64,000 bases of DNA from WLMZ01 sp031410915 (GTDB lineage Bacteria; Actinomycetota; Acidimicrobiia; Acidimicrobiales; Ilumatobacteraceae), in NCBI GenBank assembly GCA_031410915.1, contig JANNZY010000147.1, forward strand, positions 72,820 to 136,819, given 5' to 3'. Positions 52,071 to 60,858 of the stretch are shown piece by piece. Within the stretch, counting starts at the first letter, position 1, and every line of letters starts with the position of its first letter. The notes under the pieces are model-generated. The model saw only the letters and a program-made list of their open reading frames with translations. It made no database searches and was not told where the DNA came from. The position numbers and the translations under genes are program-made.

Positions 52071-52939
52071 CTCGCGGGGGGACCGTCATCGAGCCCATCC
52101 TGCCGCCCGGGCGCGATATCGATCTGCCCGGGCGCGGAACCACCTTCATCCGCGAGCTGCCGGGGCCGTCGCCAGATGCACCGACCCTGATCCTGCTCCA
52201 CGGCTGGACGGCAAGCGCCGATCTCAACTGGTTCACGTGTTACGACGCGCTCGCCGAGCATTACCGCGTCATCGCGCTGGATCATCACGGCCACGGCGGT
52301 GGCATCCGCAGCCGCAAGGTGTTCCGTCTCGCGACATGTGCCGACGACGCAGTCGCGCTGGCCGACCTGCTCGGCATCGACCGGTTCATTCCCGTCGGCT
52401 ACAGCATGGGCGGGCCGGTCGCGCAGCTCGTCTGGAAGCAGCACCGCGACCGCGTCATCGGACTCGTGCTCTGCGCGACGGCGGCCTCGTTCGCCAGCAC
52501 TCGCGAGGAGAAGCTGTCGTTCATGGGCCTCACCGGGCTCGCCGCGCTGGCACGCATCGCACCGGCCCAAGCCCGGCAGTGGTTGACCGAGCAGGTCTAC
52601 CTGCAGCGCAAGTCCGGCGAGTGGCAGCCGTGGGCCATCGAGCAGGTCGCCCGTCACGAGTGGCGCACGGTGTTGGAGGCCGGCCGGGCGATCGGCAACT
52701 TCTCGTCGAAGAGCTGGATCGGCGACGTCGACGTACCGACATCGCTGATCATCACGATGCGCGATCGAGTCGTGCCACTGCGCCGTCAGATCCGGCTGTT
52801 CGAATCCATCCACGGGGCCGAGGCGTTCCGCATCGACGGCGACCATGACGCATGCGTCGCCAATGCCAACCGCTTCGTACCGACGCTGCTCCGGGCCGTG
52901 CATTCCGTGTGTGAGCGGGCGGGCGTGCTCAAGCCGTGA
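52067..52939 (+). CDS. alpha/beta-hydrolase
   Basis: The 290-residue protein has the classical catalytic set. LILLHGWTASADLNW supplies the oxyanion turn, S in GYSMGG is the nucleophile, D lies in ITMRDRVVPL, and H in DGDHDACV. FHHGHGGG-like DHHGHGGGIRS follows the first strand. There is no signal peptide. It lies in a coupled greA-hydrolase-AarF run (ATGA and GTGA overlaps). The substrate is unknown. Confidence 0.88.
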   Translation: MTRGGTVIEPILPPGRDIDLPGRGTTFIRELPGPSPDAPTLILLHGWTASADLNWFTCYDALAEHYRVIALDHHGHGGGIRSRKVFRLATCADDAVALADLLGIDRFIPVGYSMGGPVAQLVWKQHRDRVIGLVLCATAASFASTREEKLSFMGLTGLAALARIAPAQARQWLTEQVYLQRKSGEWQPWAIEQVARHEWRTVLEAGRAIGNFSSKSWIGDVDVPTSLIITMRDRVVPLRRQIRLFESIHGAEAFRIDGDHDACVANANRFVPTLLRAVHSVCERAGVLKP

Positions 52940-54438
52940 GCCGTCACGGCAAGGGCAAGCGGTGGCTTGCCGTTGGAGGCGTGGCCGCACTCGGCGCAGC
53001 GGCATTCGCAGGTGCCCATGCCCGCCGGTCGAACGCGATCGGCCGCCGCGGCCGCACGAGCCGCAACGCAGCGCTCGCCGGATTGGGCCTGCAGGTCGGC
53101 GCGACGTACGCGTCCACGTCGGCGCGCAAGCTGTTCGCCAGCGCTGAGCGACGCGTTGAGCTGGATCACGAACGCGAATTGAAGACGGCCGAGCAGATCG
53201 CCGATCGGCTCGGGCAGATGAAGGGTGCGTTGATGAAGCTCGGCCAGATGGCCAGCTACCTCGACGAGGGGTTACCCGAGCCGCTGCGCCTGGCGCTCGC
53301 CCAGCTGCAGTCGAACGCGCCGCCGATGAGCTTCGAGCTGGCTCGGGCTGCCATCGAGCGCGAGTTGGGCAAGCCGCTGTCCGATCTGTTCGTCGAGTTC
53401 GACCCGCAGCCGATCGCTGCGGCATCCATTGGTCAGGTGCATCGCGCGCTCATCGTCGATCCCGAGACCGGTCTCGAACGAGCGGTCGCGGTGAAAGTGC
53501 AATACCCCGGCGTCGACGACGCCATCCGCGCCGACCTGCGCAACACCGAGGTGCTCGGCGCGATCCTGAAGCAGGGCTTCGGTGGGCTGGACCCGGCCGA
53601 GATGGTGGCCGAGATCAAGGCCCGGCTCAGCGAGGAGCTGGACTACGAGCTCGAGGCGCGCAACCAGCGCGCGTTCCATGAGTACTACCGCGGCCACCCC
53701 TACTTCACCGTGCCAGCGGTCATCGATCAGCTGTCGACGGCTCGCGTGCTGACCACCGAGCTCGTCGTCGGCCACACGTGGCAGGAACTGCTGACGTGGG
53801 ACCAGCGCGAACGCGACCTCGCAGCCGAGGCCATCTTCCGCTTCGTGTTCCGGAGCCTCTACCGCTTCGGCGCGTTCAACGGCGATCCGCACCCGGGCAA
53901 CTACCTGTTCCACGGCGACGGCAAGGTCACCTTCCTGGACTTCGGTCTTGTCAAGCACTTCACCGAGGACGAGCTGAACACGTTCGGCGGGATGGTCAAG
54001 GCTGCGGCCATCGACCACGACGACGTGAAGTTCCGCCGCATCGTCGAAGACGCCGGGCTGTTGCGGCGTGGCGCACCGGTGAACACCGCCGACGCCGGCC
54101 AGTACTTCCGCCAGTTCTACGAGCCGGTCCGCGAAGACCGCGAGATGACGTGGACACCGGAATACAGCTCGGCCATCGTGCGCCACACCTTCGACCGTGA
54201 CAGCCCGATCTCGCAGTACGCGACGGTGCCGAAGTCGTTCGTGTTCATCCAGCGGATCAACCTCGGTCTGTACGCGATCCTCGGCGAGCTACGCGCCCGC
54301 GGCAACTACCGCCGCATCGCGGAAGAACTGTGGCCGATGGTCGACGGTGACGCATCCACACCGATGGGTGAGGACGAGCACGCGTGGCTTCAGCGATCGC
54401 CGGCGGCGTCGAACACTGACGGGATCAGTCGCCCATAG
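52936..54438 (+). CDS. ABC1/AarF (UbiB-like) atypical kinase
   Basis: The 500-residue protein has the family's KxGQ motif (GALMKLGQMASYL), the Ala-rich loop AAASIGQVHRA in place of a normal glycine loop, and VAVKVQYPG with the ATP lysine. NGDPHPGNYLFHGDG and FLDFGLVK are the catalytic and metal sites. Bacterial relatives support quinone or lipid metabolism, probably as ATPases. The N-terminal 30 residues contain a short hydrophobic stretch (LAVGGVAALGAAAFAGA), a possible membrane anchor. The last 49 nt overlap putA. Confidence 0.9.
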   Translation: MSRHGKGKRWLAVGGVAALGAAAFAGAHARRSNAIGRRGRTSRNAALAGLGLQVGATYASTSARKLFASAERRVELDHERELKTAEQIADRLGQMKGALMKLGQMASYLDEGLPEPLRLALAQLQSNAPPMSFELARAAIERELGKPLSDLFVEFDPQPIAAASIGQVHRALIVDPETGLERAVAVKVQYPGVDDAIRADLRNTEVLGAILKQGFGGLDPAEMVAEIKARLSEELDYELEARNQRAFHEYYRGHPYFTVPAVIDQLSTARVLTTELVVGHTWQELLTWDQRERDLAAEAIFRFVFRSLYRFGAFNGDPHPGNYLFHGDGKVTFLDFGLVKHFTEDELNTFGGMVKAAAIDHDDVKFRRIVEDAGLLRRGAPVNTADAGQYFRQFYEPVREDREMTWTPEYSSAIVRHTFDRDSPISQYATVPKSFVFIQRINLGLYAILGELRARGNYRRIAEELWPMVDGDASTPMGEDEHAWLQRSPAASNTDGISRP

Positions 54439-57400
54439 CGGTGCGTCGTCTCGCTGACCGCCTGCTCCTTCAGCCAGCGCGGCAACTCGACGCGGCCGTG
54501 ATCGCTGATCGGCGTGGTGTCGAAGCCGATCGCGCGATCCAGCAGCGCCAGCCGCAACTCGACCGACCCGCCGACCAGGCTGCGCACGCGTTCAATCTGG
54601 AGTGTCGCAAGGCGGCCGATCAGGCTCTGCTCGGACTCGGCCGACGCGTCCGAGATCGTGACCGACACGCCGCAGCGGGCGGCTGCTGCCTGCGCGACTG
54701 CAACGGTGTCGGCGGGAGTGGATTCGTCCACTCGCAGCAGCACACCGTCGAGTGGTCGATGGCGCAACACGTTGCGCTCGCTGCGCAGGCCGCTCGGGTC
54801 GTGGTCGAGCGCGAAGTACGTCGACCACCAGTGCCCGAACGACGCTGCTGCACCGCGCGGCGACGGGTCGTCCGGGTGGCCGACCGCACAGAGCCCGAGC
54901 ACGTAGTCGGGTCCGCCGGCCTTCACGCCGCAACCGATGGAGGACCGCTTCCAGCCACCGAACGGCTGGCGCTGCACGACCGCGCCGGTGATGTGGCGGT
55001 TGATGTACGCGTTACCGACCTCGACCTGGTCGAGCCAGTGGCGGATCTCGGCCGGGTCGAGTGAGTGGATGCCACCGGTCAGCCCGTACGGGGTGGCGTT
55101 CTGCAGTTCGATCGCATGATCCAGATCGCGGGCACGCATGACACCGAGCACGGGCCCGAAGCACTCCGTGACGTGGAACGACGACCCCGGGCCGACACCG
55201 GTCTTGACGCCAGGAGCCCAGAGCCGGGGCTCGATCTGGCGTGGCTCGACGAGCCACGACTCGCCACTGTCGAGTTGGGTGAGTGCGTGGTGCAGCGGAC
55301 CGCGTGGAGGCGCGATGAGTGGCCCCATGACCGTCGCCCGTTCGGCCGGCCAGCCGACGGCCAGGCTCTGCACCGCATCGCGCAGACGTTGGTGGAACGA
55401 TGCGTCGTCGTAGACCGACGCCTCGACGATGGCGAGGCTGGCAGCCGAGCACTTCTGCCCGGCATGCCCGAACGCAGAGCGAACAAGATCCTTCAGCGCA
55501 GCATCGATGTCGGCCGCAGCAGTGATGACGAGCGCGTTCTTGCCGCTCGTCTCGGCCAGCAGGCGCATGTCCGGCTTCCACGTCGTGAACAGGGTGGCGG
55601 TGTCGAACGATCCGGTCAGCACGACGGTGTCGATCGACGGGTGGGTCACCAGGTGCTGGCCGACCTCGTCGTCCTCGCACGCCACGAACTGCAGCAAGTC
55701 GTGCGGTACCCCCGCAGCCCACAGCTGGGTCGCGAGGTGCAGCGCGATCCGGCGCGTCTCCGGCGCGGGCTTGAGGATGACTGCGTTGCCGGCGGCCAGC
55801 GCTGCGCAGACACCGCCAGCCGGGATCGCGTAGGGAAAGTTCCAAGGTGCGACGACCAACACCACGCCGCGGGCGTCCACAGACACGCCGTCGGCACGCA
55901 ACCCGGCGACGACGTCGGTGCCGACCGAGCCGTAGTAACGGGCGAAGTCGATTCCCTCACTGACTTCGGGATCGCCCTCGCGGATGGTCTTGCCGGCCTC
56001 GTCGGCCATCAGTGCGAGCGTGTCGAAACGGCCCACCGCCATCGTGGCCGCCACGGCGTCGAGCAGGTCGCGCCGTTTGGCGAGCGACGACGTCGCCCAG
56101 CGCCGGCCGGCGTCAACGGCGCGAGCTAGCACGTCATCGATGTCGGTGGTGGTGGTCGTGATCGTGACGTCGACGGCAGGCGGCGGCACGGCTGCCGCAG
56201 CGCGGACGTCCAGGCTGGTGAAGTCCGAGTCGGGTTCGTTGTCGAAGGGCGCGTCCGGCCCGTCCGGCGCAGGCAGAGTGGTGCGATTGCTCGTCATCGC
56301 GACAGCGGCGCGGTCGCAGACGCTGGCGCGGAAGCGGTCGGCCTGCGCACGGAACTCGGCCGTACCGGGCTTCAACGTGAACAGCGCGCGCAGGAAGTTG
56401 TCCGGCGACGTGTTTTCGTCGAGTCGGCGCGACAGGTAGGCGATGCTCGAGTTGACGTCGTGCGGCGCAACGACGGGTGCGTAGAGCAGCAGCCCGCCGG
56501 CGATTGCGTTGACGGCGCGGGCCTGCGCCGGGGCCATCCCTTCGAGCATCTCCAACTCGATCTGCTGCGGGCGATCGAGACCGTCGCGCACCACCAACCC
56601 CCACGCGACGTCGAACAGGTTGTGGCTCGCCAAACCGATGCGCAATGCCTCGGACCACTCCGGACGAAGGGCTGATTCGAGCAGCGCCTTGTAGCTCGCG
56701 TCGACATTCGCCTTCGTCGTGTACGGAGCCTGGTGCCAGCCGTGCGTCTCGGCATCGACCTGTTCCATCGCCAGGTTCGCGCCCTTCACCAGACGCACCT
56801 TCACCGTGCCCCCGGCACGTGCGTGGCGGGCGGCCGCCCAGTGGCCGATCTGCTCGAGCGCAGCGTGAGAGTCGGGCAGGTAGGCCTGCAGGACGATGCC
56901 TGCGTCGATCGATTCGAACTCGGGCTCGTCGAGCACTGCGGTGAACGCGGCGATCGTGAGCGCGAGGTCCTTGAATTCCTCCATGTCGAGGTTCACGAAC
57001 TTGGCTGGAGTCACTGCCTGCGCGTCGCGGTAGAGGACACGCAGTTGATCGCTGACCCGTGTCACACCGTCGTCGAATGCGAGCGGATCGAGGTTGGCAC
57101 AGATCGCCGAGATCTTGACGGACACGTAGTTCACGTCGGGTCGGGCGAGCCGGGCCCGCACGCTGGCGAGACGAGCCTGCGCCTCGGCGTCGGACAGGAT
57201 CGCCTCACCGAGCACGTTCACGTTCAGCCGCACGTGCTCGGCTCGACGCATCTGCACGTGAGCGGCGAACTCCGGATCCTCGGACGAGAGCACGACACCC
57301 TTCGTCTCGCTCTGGATGCGGCGGGTCACGAGCGGCATCAGCACTCGTGGCGCGAAGGGTGCCAGGCGCGAACCGACACGCAGCATCAGCCCGTCGAGCC

Positions 57401-57656
57401 TGCCGAGCGACGACGGCACGCCGACTTGGTCCACCACCGCCCGAAACCGCTTCGCCGCGCGGCCCGGCTGGTGGATGCGCAAGACGTCATCGGTCAGCAA
57501 CTGCACCAGCTCTCGTCCACGCTCGTCGTTGATCAACCGGCCCAGGCGGCGCAGCTGTCGCGTCTCGCCCGCGGTTGCGATGCGTTGCGAATCGGCGAGC
57601 AGCCGTTCGGCCAGCGCGACAGCCCGCTCGACAGCATCGGAAGACATCGGTTCCAT
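54390..57656 (-). CDS. putA: bifunctional proline dehydrogenase/P5C dehydrogenase
   Basis: PutA oxidises proline to glutamate in two steps with FAD and NAD. In 1088 residues the N-terminal PRODH barrel (to about 450) holds YVSVKISAICANLDPLAFDDG, KFVNLDMEEFKDLALT and VRLVKGANLAMEQ. The aldehyde dehydrogenase part has LVVAPWNFPYAIPAGGV, E in LLAETSGKNALVIT, and C in GHAGQKCSAAS. FGGWKRSSIGCGVKAGG follows. A C-terminal extension of about 180 residues has no second catalytic site. A good match to the short PutA type (no DNA-binding N-terminus). The start ATG 57656 or 57647 is uncertain. The gene is divergent from a PAS-AraC regulator. Confidence 0.93.
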   Translation of the reverse strand: MEPMSSDAVERAVALAERLLADSQRIATAGETRQLRRLGRLINDERGRELVQLLTDDVLRIHQPGRAAKRFRAVVDQVGVPSSLGRLDGLMLRVGSRLAPFAPRVLMPLVTRRIQSETKGVVLSSEDPEFAAHVQMRRAEHVRLNVNVLGEAILSDAEAQARLASVRARLARPDVNYVSVKISAICANLDPLAFDDGVTRVSDQLRVLYRDAQAVTPAKFVNLDMEEFKDLALTIAAFTAVLDEPEFESIDAGIVLQAYLPDSHAALEQIGHWAAARHARAGGTVKVRLVKGANLAMEQVDAETHGWHQAPYTTKANVDASYKALLESALRPEWSEALRIGLASHNLFDVAWGLVVRDGLDRPQQIELEMLEGMAPAQARAVNAIAGGLLLYAPVVAPHDVNSSIAYLSRRLDENTSPDNFLRALFTLKPGTAEFRAQADRFRASVCDRAAVAMTSNRTTLPAPDGPDAPFDNEPDSDFTSLDVRAAAAVPPPAVDVTITTTTTDIDDVLARAVDAGRRWATSSLAKRRDLLDAVAATMAVGRFDTLALMADEAGKTIREGDPEVSEGIDFARYYGSVGTDVVAGLRADGVSVDARGVVLVVAPWNFPYAIPAGGVCAALAAGNAVILKPAPETRRIALHLATQLWAAGVPHDLLQFVACEDDEVGQHLVTHPSIDTVVLTGSFDTATLFTTWKPDMRLLAETSGKNALVITAAADIDAALKDLVRSAFGHAGQKCSAASLAIVEASVYDDASFHQRLRDAVQSLAVGWPAERATVMGPLIAPPRGPLHHALTQLDSGESWLVEPRQIEPRLWAPGVKTGVGPGSSFHVTECFGPVLGVMRARDLDHAIELQNATPYGLTGGIHSLDPAEIRHWLDQVEVGNAYINRHITGAVVQRQPFGGWKRSSIGCGVKAGGPDYVLGLCAVGHPDDPSPRGAAASFGHWWSTYFALDHDPSGLRSERNVLRHRPLDGVLLRVDESTPADTVAVAQAAAARCGVSVTISDASAESEQSLIGRLATLQIERVRSLVGGSVELRLALLDRAIGFDTTPISDHGRVELPRWLKEQAVSETTHRYGRLIPSVFDAAGDR

Positions 57657-57727
57657 GCTTCCATCCAAGACCCGCCGTCTTGCACGGTTGCGACGGCCGA
57701 CGCGTCGGGTTCGTACAAGATGGGGGC

Positions 57728-58438
57728 ATGGCGCGTGATGCGGAGCCCGACCCAGCCGTTCTCGCAATGGCCGAACTGCTGACCGACGTGCCCCACGTGA
57801 TGTTCTGCGTGAAGGACGTCGACGGTCGCTACATCGCCGTCAACCAGGCCTTTGCCGATCGTGCCGGCCGCACGACGCCGGGTGAGATCGTCGGCCTCCG
57901 AGCCACGGACCTGTTCCCGGCCGAACTCGCCGAGTCCTACGAGCGTCAGGACGCGCGCCTGTTCGCCACCGGGCAACCGTTGCGCAACGAGTTGGAGCTG
58001 ATCCTGCGGCCCGACGGCTCGGTTGGTTGGTACGTGACGAGCAAGACCATCGTCGAGCATGCGATCGCCAGTGTGTCGGTCGACCTGCGCGCTCCCGCCG
58101 ATGCGGGCGGCGTGAACGCCGGTGTGGCTACCGCGGTCGCGTTCGCCCGAGTCCGCGCCACCGAGCACATCGCCGTCGCCGACCTCGCAGCCGCGGCCGC
58201 GCTGTCGGTCAGCCAGCTCGAGCGCGCGATCCGGCGAACGCTGGGTCTGAGTGCCAAGCAACTCCTGCTACGGCTGCGTCTGGAGGAGGCGATCCTGCGC
58301 CTGCGCACCACCGACGCATCCGTCGCGCAGATCGCTACCGACTGCGGTTACTACGACCAGAGTGCGTTCACACGGCAGTTCCGGCGTGTCGTCGGGCTCA
58401 GCCCAGGTGCCTACCGGAGCGCGCAGAACCTCCGATAG
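57728..58438 (+). CDS. PAS domain AraC-type transcriptional regulator
   Basis: The 236-residue protein has an N-terminal PAS domain (VMFCVKDVDGRYIAVNQAFADRAG, then DGSVGWYVTSKTIV). A C-terminal AraC HTH pair follows (LAAAAALSVSQLERAIRRTLGLSAKQLLL, then SVAQIATDCGYYDQSAFTRQFRRVVGLSPGAYR). The 71-nt divergent gap to putA makes it the likely regulator of proline catabolism. Ligand sensing by the PAS domain is inferred. A G-run (GGGGG) is the only ribosome binding site in front of the ATG. Confidence 0.85.
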   Translation: MARDAEPDPAVLAMAELLTDVPHVMFCVKDVDGRYIAVNQAFADRAGRTTPGEIVGLRATDLFPAELAESYERQDARLFATGQPLRNELELILRPDGSVGWYVTSKTIVEHAIASVSVDLRAPADAGGVNAGVATAVAFARVRATEHIAVADLAAAAALSVSQLERAIRRTLGLSAKQLLLRLRLEEAILRLRTTDASVAQIATDCGYYDQSAFTRQFRRVVGLSPGAYRSAQNLR

Positions 58439-58448
58439 CGTCGCCCGG

Positions 58449-59318
58449 ATGCGCCGCCTGGTCCCCGCTTCGATCATCGCCATCGCCCTGCTCGCAGGGT
58501 GCGGGAGCGACTCGCCGTCGGCCTCCTCCAGCACGGTGGCTTCCGACGCCGCGACGAAGCCCAGTGTCGAGATCCCCGCCGAGCTGCCCGCGGAGTTGGT
58601 GATCACCGATCTCGTCGTCGGCGACGGTCCGGCGGCCAAGGTCGGCGACACCGTCGAGGTCAACTACGTCGGTGTTCGCAGCGCAGACGGCGCCGAGTTC
58701 GACAACAGCTACGACCGCGGGTCCACGTTCCCCGTCACCCTCGGCGCCAACACGGTGATCCAGGGTTGGGAGCAGGGACTGGTCGGCATCCAGGCCGGCG
58801 GTCGCCGCCAGCTGGACATCCCGGCCGAGCTCGCCTACGGCGACAGCCCTCCGGGCGGCGATGTCATCCAGGCCGGCGATGCGCTGACCTTCGTCGTCGA
58901 CGCGGTCAGCGTGACGGCCGGGATCGACGTGCCCGCCGCCGACCCGGCCGACAAGCCGGTCGTCGAGATCACACCGACCTCGGGCACGACCGATTTGCAG
59001 ATCACTGATCTCGTCGACGGCGACGGCGAGACAGCGGCCGCGGGTCAGACGGTCTACATCCAGGTCACCGCGTACCGCGGCGACACCGCTGCCGAGCTGA
59101 ACTCCACCTGGGATGCCGGCGACGCGGCGAAGTACGTGCTGGACGACACCACGCTGCCCGGCCTGGTCAAGGGCATCACCGGCATGAAGGTCGGCGGGCG
59201 GCGCTTGCTCGTGCTGCCGCCAGCAGAAGCGTTCGGCGATGCGGGTAACCCCTCGATCGGGCTCGACGCCGGCGTCGATCTGATCCTGGTGGTCGATCTG
59301 GTTGCACTGACCGGCTGA
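58449..59318 (+). CDS. lipoprotein FKBP-type peptidyl-prolyl isomerase
   Basis: The 289-residue protein has a lipoprotein signal ending LLAGC (lipobox Cys18). The first FKBP domain is nearly complete: VEVNYVGVRSADGAEFDNSYDRG, IQGWEQGLVGIQAGGRRQLDIP and AELAYGDSP. The second (about 175-289) keeps the fold (VYIQVTAYRGDTAAELNSTWD, GMKVGGRRLLVLPP, AEAFGD) but its catalytic aromatics are altered. It folds exported proteins at the membrane outer face. It lies 11 nt after the regulator. Confidence 0.9.
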   Translation: MRRLVPASIIAIALLAGCGSDSPSASSSTVASDAATKPSVEIPAELPAELVITDLVVGDGPAAKVGDTVEVNYVGVRSADGAEFDNSYDRGSTFPVTLGANTVIQGWEQGLVGIQAGGRRQLDIPAELAYGDSPPGGDVIQAGDALTFVVDAVSVTAGIDVPAADPADKPVVEITPTSGTTDLQITDLVDGDGETAAAGQTVYIQVTAYRGDTAAELNSTWDAGDAAKYVLDDTTLPGLVKGITGMKVGGRRLLVLPPAEAFGDAGNPSIGLDAGVDLILVVDLVALTG

Positions 59319-59351
59319 GCCGTCTCGGCCGCGCCTTCCTAGGCTGGGGCC

Positions 59352-59618
59352 ATGTGTAGGAACATCACGACCCTTCGTGGCCTCCAACCCGTAGCCACCC
59401 ATGAAGAGATCGAGGCAGCCGCACGGCAATACGTGCGCAAGGTGAGCGGCGTGCAGAGCACCTCCGCGGCAACGGCCGCCGCGTTCGACCGCGCCGTGTT
59501 CTCGATCACGCAGGCCACCACGCTGCTGCTGACCGAGCTCCCCGACCGTAAGAACCCGCCCCCCACCGAGCCCCCACTCCGCCGCATCGCCGCCCGCAAA
59601 ACCGCCGCCACCACCTGA
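59352..59618 (+). CDS. DUF2277 family protein
   Basis: The 88-residue protein opens MCRNITTLRGLQPVATHEEIEAAARQYVRKVSG, the DUF2277 signature, followed by the helix FDRAVFSITQATTLLLTEL. A Pro/Arg-rich tail (KNPPPTEPPLRRIAARK) is not conserved. Function is unknown. It lies after FKBP and before the tandem repeats. Confidence 0.88.
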   Translation: MCRNITTLRGLQPVATHEEIEAAARQYVRKVSGVQSTSAATAAAFDRAVFSITQATTLLLTELPDRKNPPPTEPPLRRIAARKTAATT

Positions 59619-59640
59619 CTCCCGCGCACGTTCCGCCCAC

Positions 59641-59930
59641 GCGCGGGCACAAAGTCACGTGGGGGGCACGATCTGCACCCGCGCGCGCGGGACGTCACGC
59701 CGGGGGCACATCTTGCCCACGCGTGGCCCGTTCGTGGCGAGCCTCACCCAGCGGACACGCGCGGGCACAACGTCACGTGGAGGGCACGTTCTGCACCCGC
59801 GCGCTCAGGACGTCACGCTGGGGGCACATCTTGCCCACGCGGGGCCCGTTCGTGGCGAGCCTCACCCAGCGGACATGCGCGGGCACAACGTCACGCCGGG
59901 GGCACGTTCTGCACGCGCGCGGGCGGGGAG
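59641..59930. repeat. 118-bp tandem repeat, about 2.4 copies
   Basis: Units start at 59641, 59759 and 59877 with GCGCGGGCACAA. Copies 1 and 2 are nearly identical over 118 bp, and the third is partial. Each unit has two related halves, both holding GTCACG and a short hairpin such as GGGCA-CATCT-TGCCC. The repeat fills the whole gap between the convergent DUF2277 and nadC genes. Confidence 0.85.
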
Positions 59931-60857
59931 TTATTGGGTGATGGAGCGGAGGTCGAGGCCGATGTCGAGGACGGGGGCGCTGTGGGTCAGACCCCCGACG
60001 GCGATGTAGTCGACACCGGTCTCGGCGACGGCGCGAGCGACGTCAATCGTCAGGCCACCGCTGGCCTCCAGGATCACCCGGCGGCCTGTGGCGCGCTCGT
60101 ACTCGTGCATCGCGGCGACGCCGGCGCGCATGTCATCCACCGCGAAGTTGTCGAGCAGCACGACGTCGGCTCCGGCGCGCATCGCCTGCTGGAGACCGTC
60201 GATCGAATCGACCTCGATCTCGACGGGGATCGTCGCCACAAGTGACCGCACCTTGGCGAACGCCTCGGCCACTCCCCCGGCGGCGAGCACGTGGTTGTCC
60301 TTCACCAACGCCGCGTCGCTGAGCGCCATCCGGTGGTTGACGCCGCCGCCGCAGCGCACCGCGTACTTCTCCAGGAACCGCAACCCGGGCGTCGTCTTGC
60401 GCGTGTCGCGCACCCGCGCTCCGGTGCCCGCGAGTGCGTCGGCCCACCGGCGGGTCAACGTGGCCACGCCGGACAGGTGGCAGAGCAGGTTGAGCGCCGA
60501 ACGCTCGGCGGTCAGCAGCAAACGTGTCGGCGCTTCGACGCGTGCGATGTCGGTGCGCGGCTCCACGTCGTCGCCGTCGTTGGCCAGGTAGCCGAAGTCG
60601 CTCGCATCGGGACCGCACACCGCGTCGACGACGGCAGCGGCAACGGCGAGACCGGCGAGCGTGCCCGCCTGGCGTGTGCCGAACGTACCGACGGACCGCT
60701 GATCGGGCGGCACCGTGGCGACCGACGTGACGTCGATGCCACCCGCGAGGTCCTCGGTGACGGCCATGCGGACGAGCGCGGCCACCGCGTCGGCGTCGAC
60801 ACCACCGTCGTTCAGCCGCGCGCGAGTCGTCTCCGACAGAGGATGGAACGTGAACAC
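59931..60857 (-). CDS. nadC: quinolinate phosphoribosyltransferase (carboxylating)
   Basis: NadC forms nicotinate mononucleotide from quinolinate and PRPP. The 308-residue protein has TRKTTPGLRFLEKYAVRCGGGVNHRM, the family's signature, then ALVKDNHV, VEIEVDSIDGL, LLDNF and ILEASGGLTIDVARAVAETGVDYIAVGGLTHS. A GTG at 60857 with CAGGGGG upstream starts one base past the nadB stop region, so the two genes are coupled. It ends within 1 nt of the tandem repeat. Confidence 0.93.
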   Translation of the reverse strand: MFTFHPLSETTRARLNDGGVDADAVAALVRMAVTEDLAGGIDVTSVATVPPDQRSVGTFGTRQAGTLAGLAVAAAVVDAVCGPDASDFGYLANDGDDVEPRTDIARVEAPTRLLLTAERSALNLLCHLSGVATLTRRWADALAGTGARVRDTRKTTPGLRFLEKYAVRCGGGVNHRMALSDAALVKDNHVLAAGGVAEAFAKVRSLVATIPVEIEVDSIDGLQQAMRAGADVVLLDNFAVDDMRAGVAAMHEYERATGRRVILEASGGLTIDVARAVAETGVDYIAVGGLTHSAPVLDIGLDLRSITQ

Positions 60858-60858
60858 G

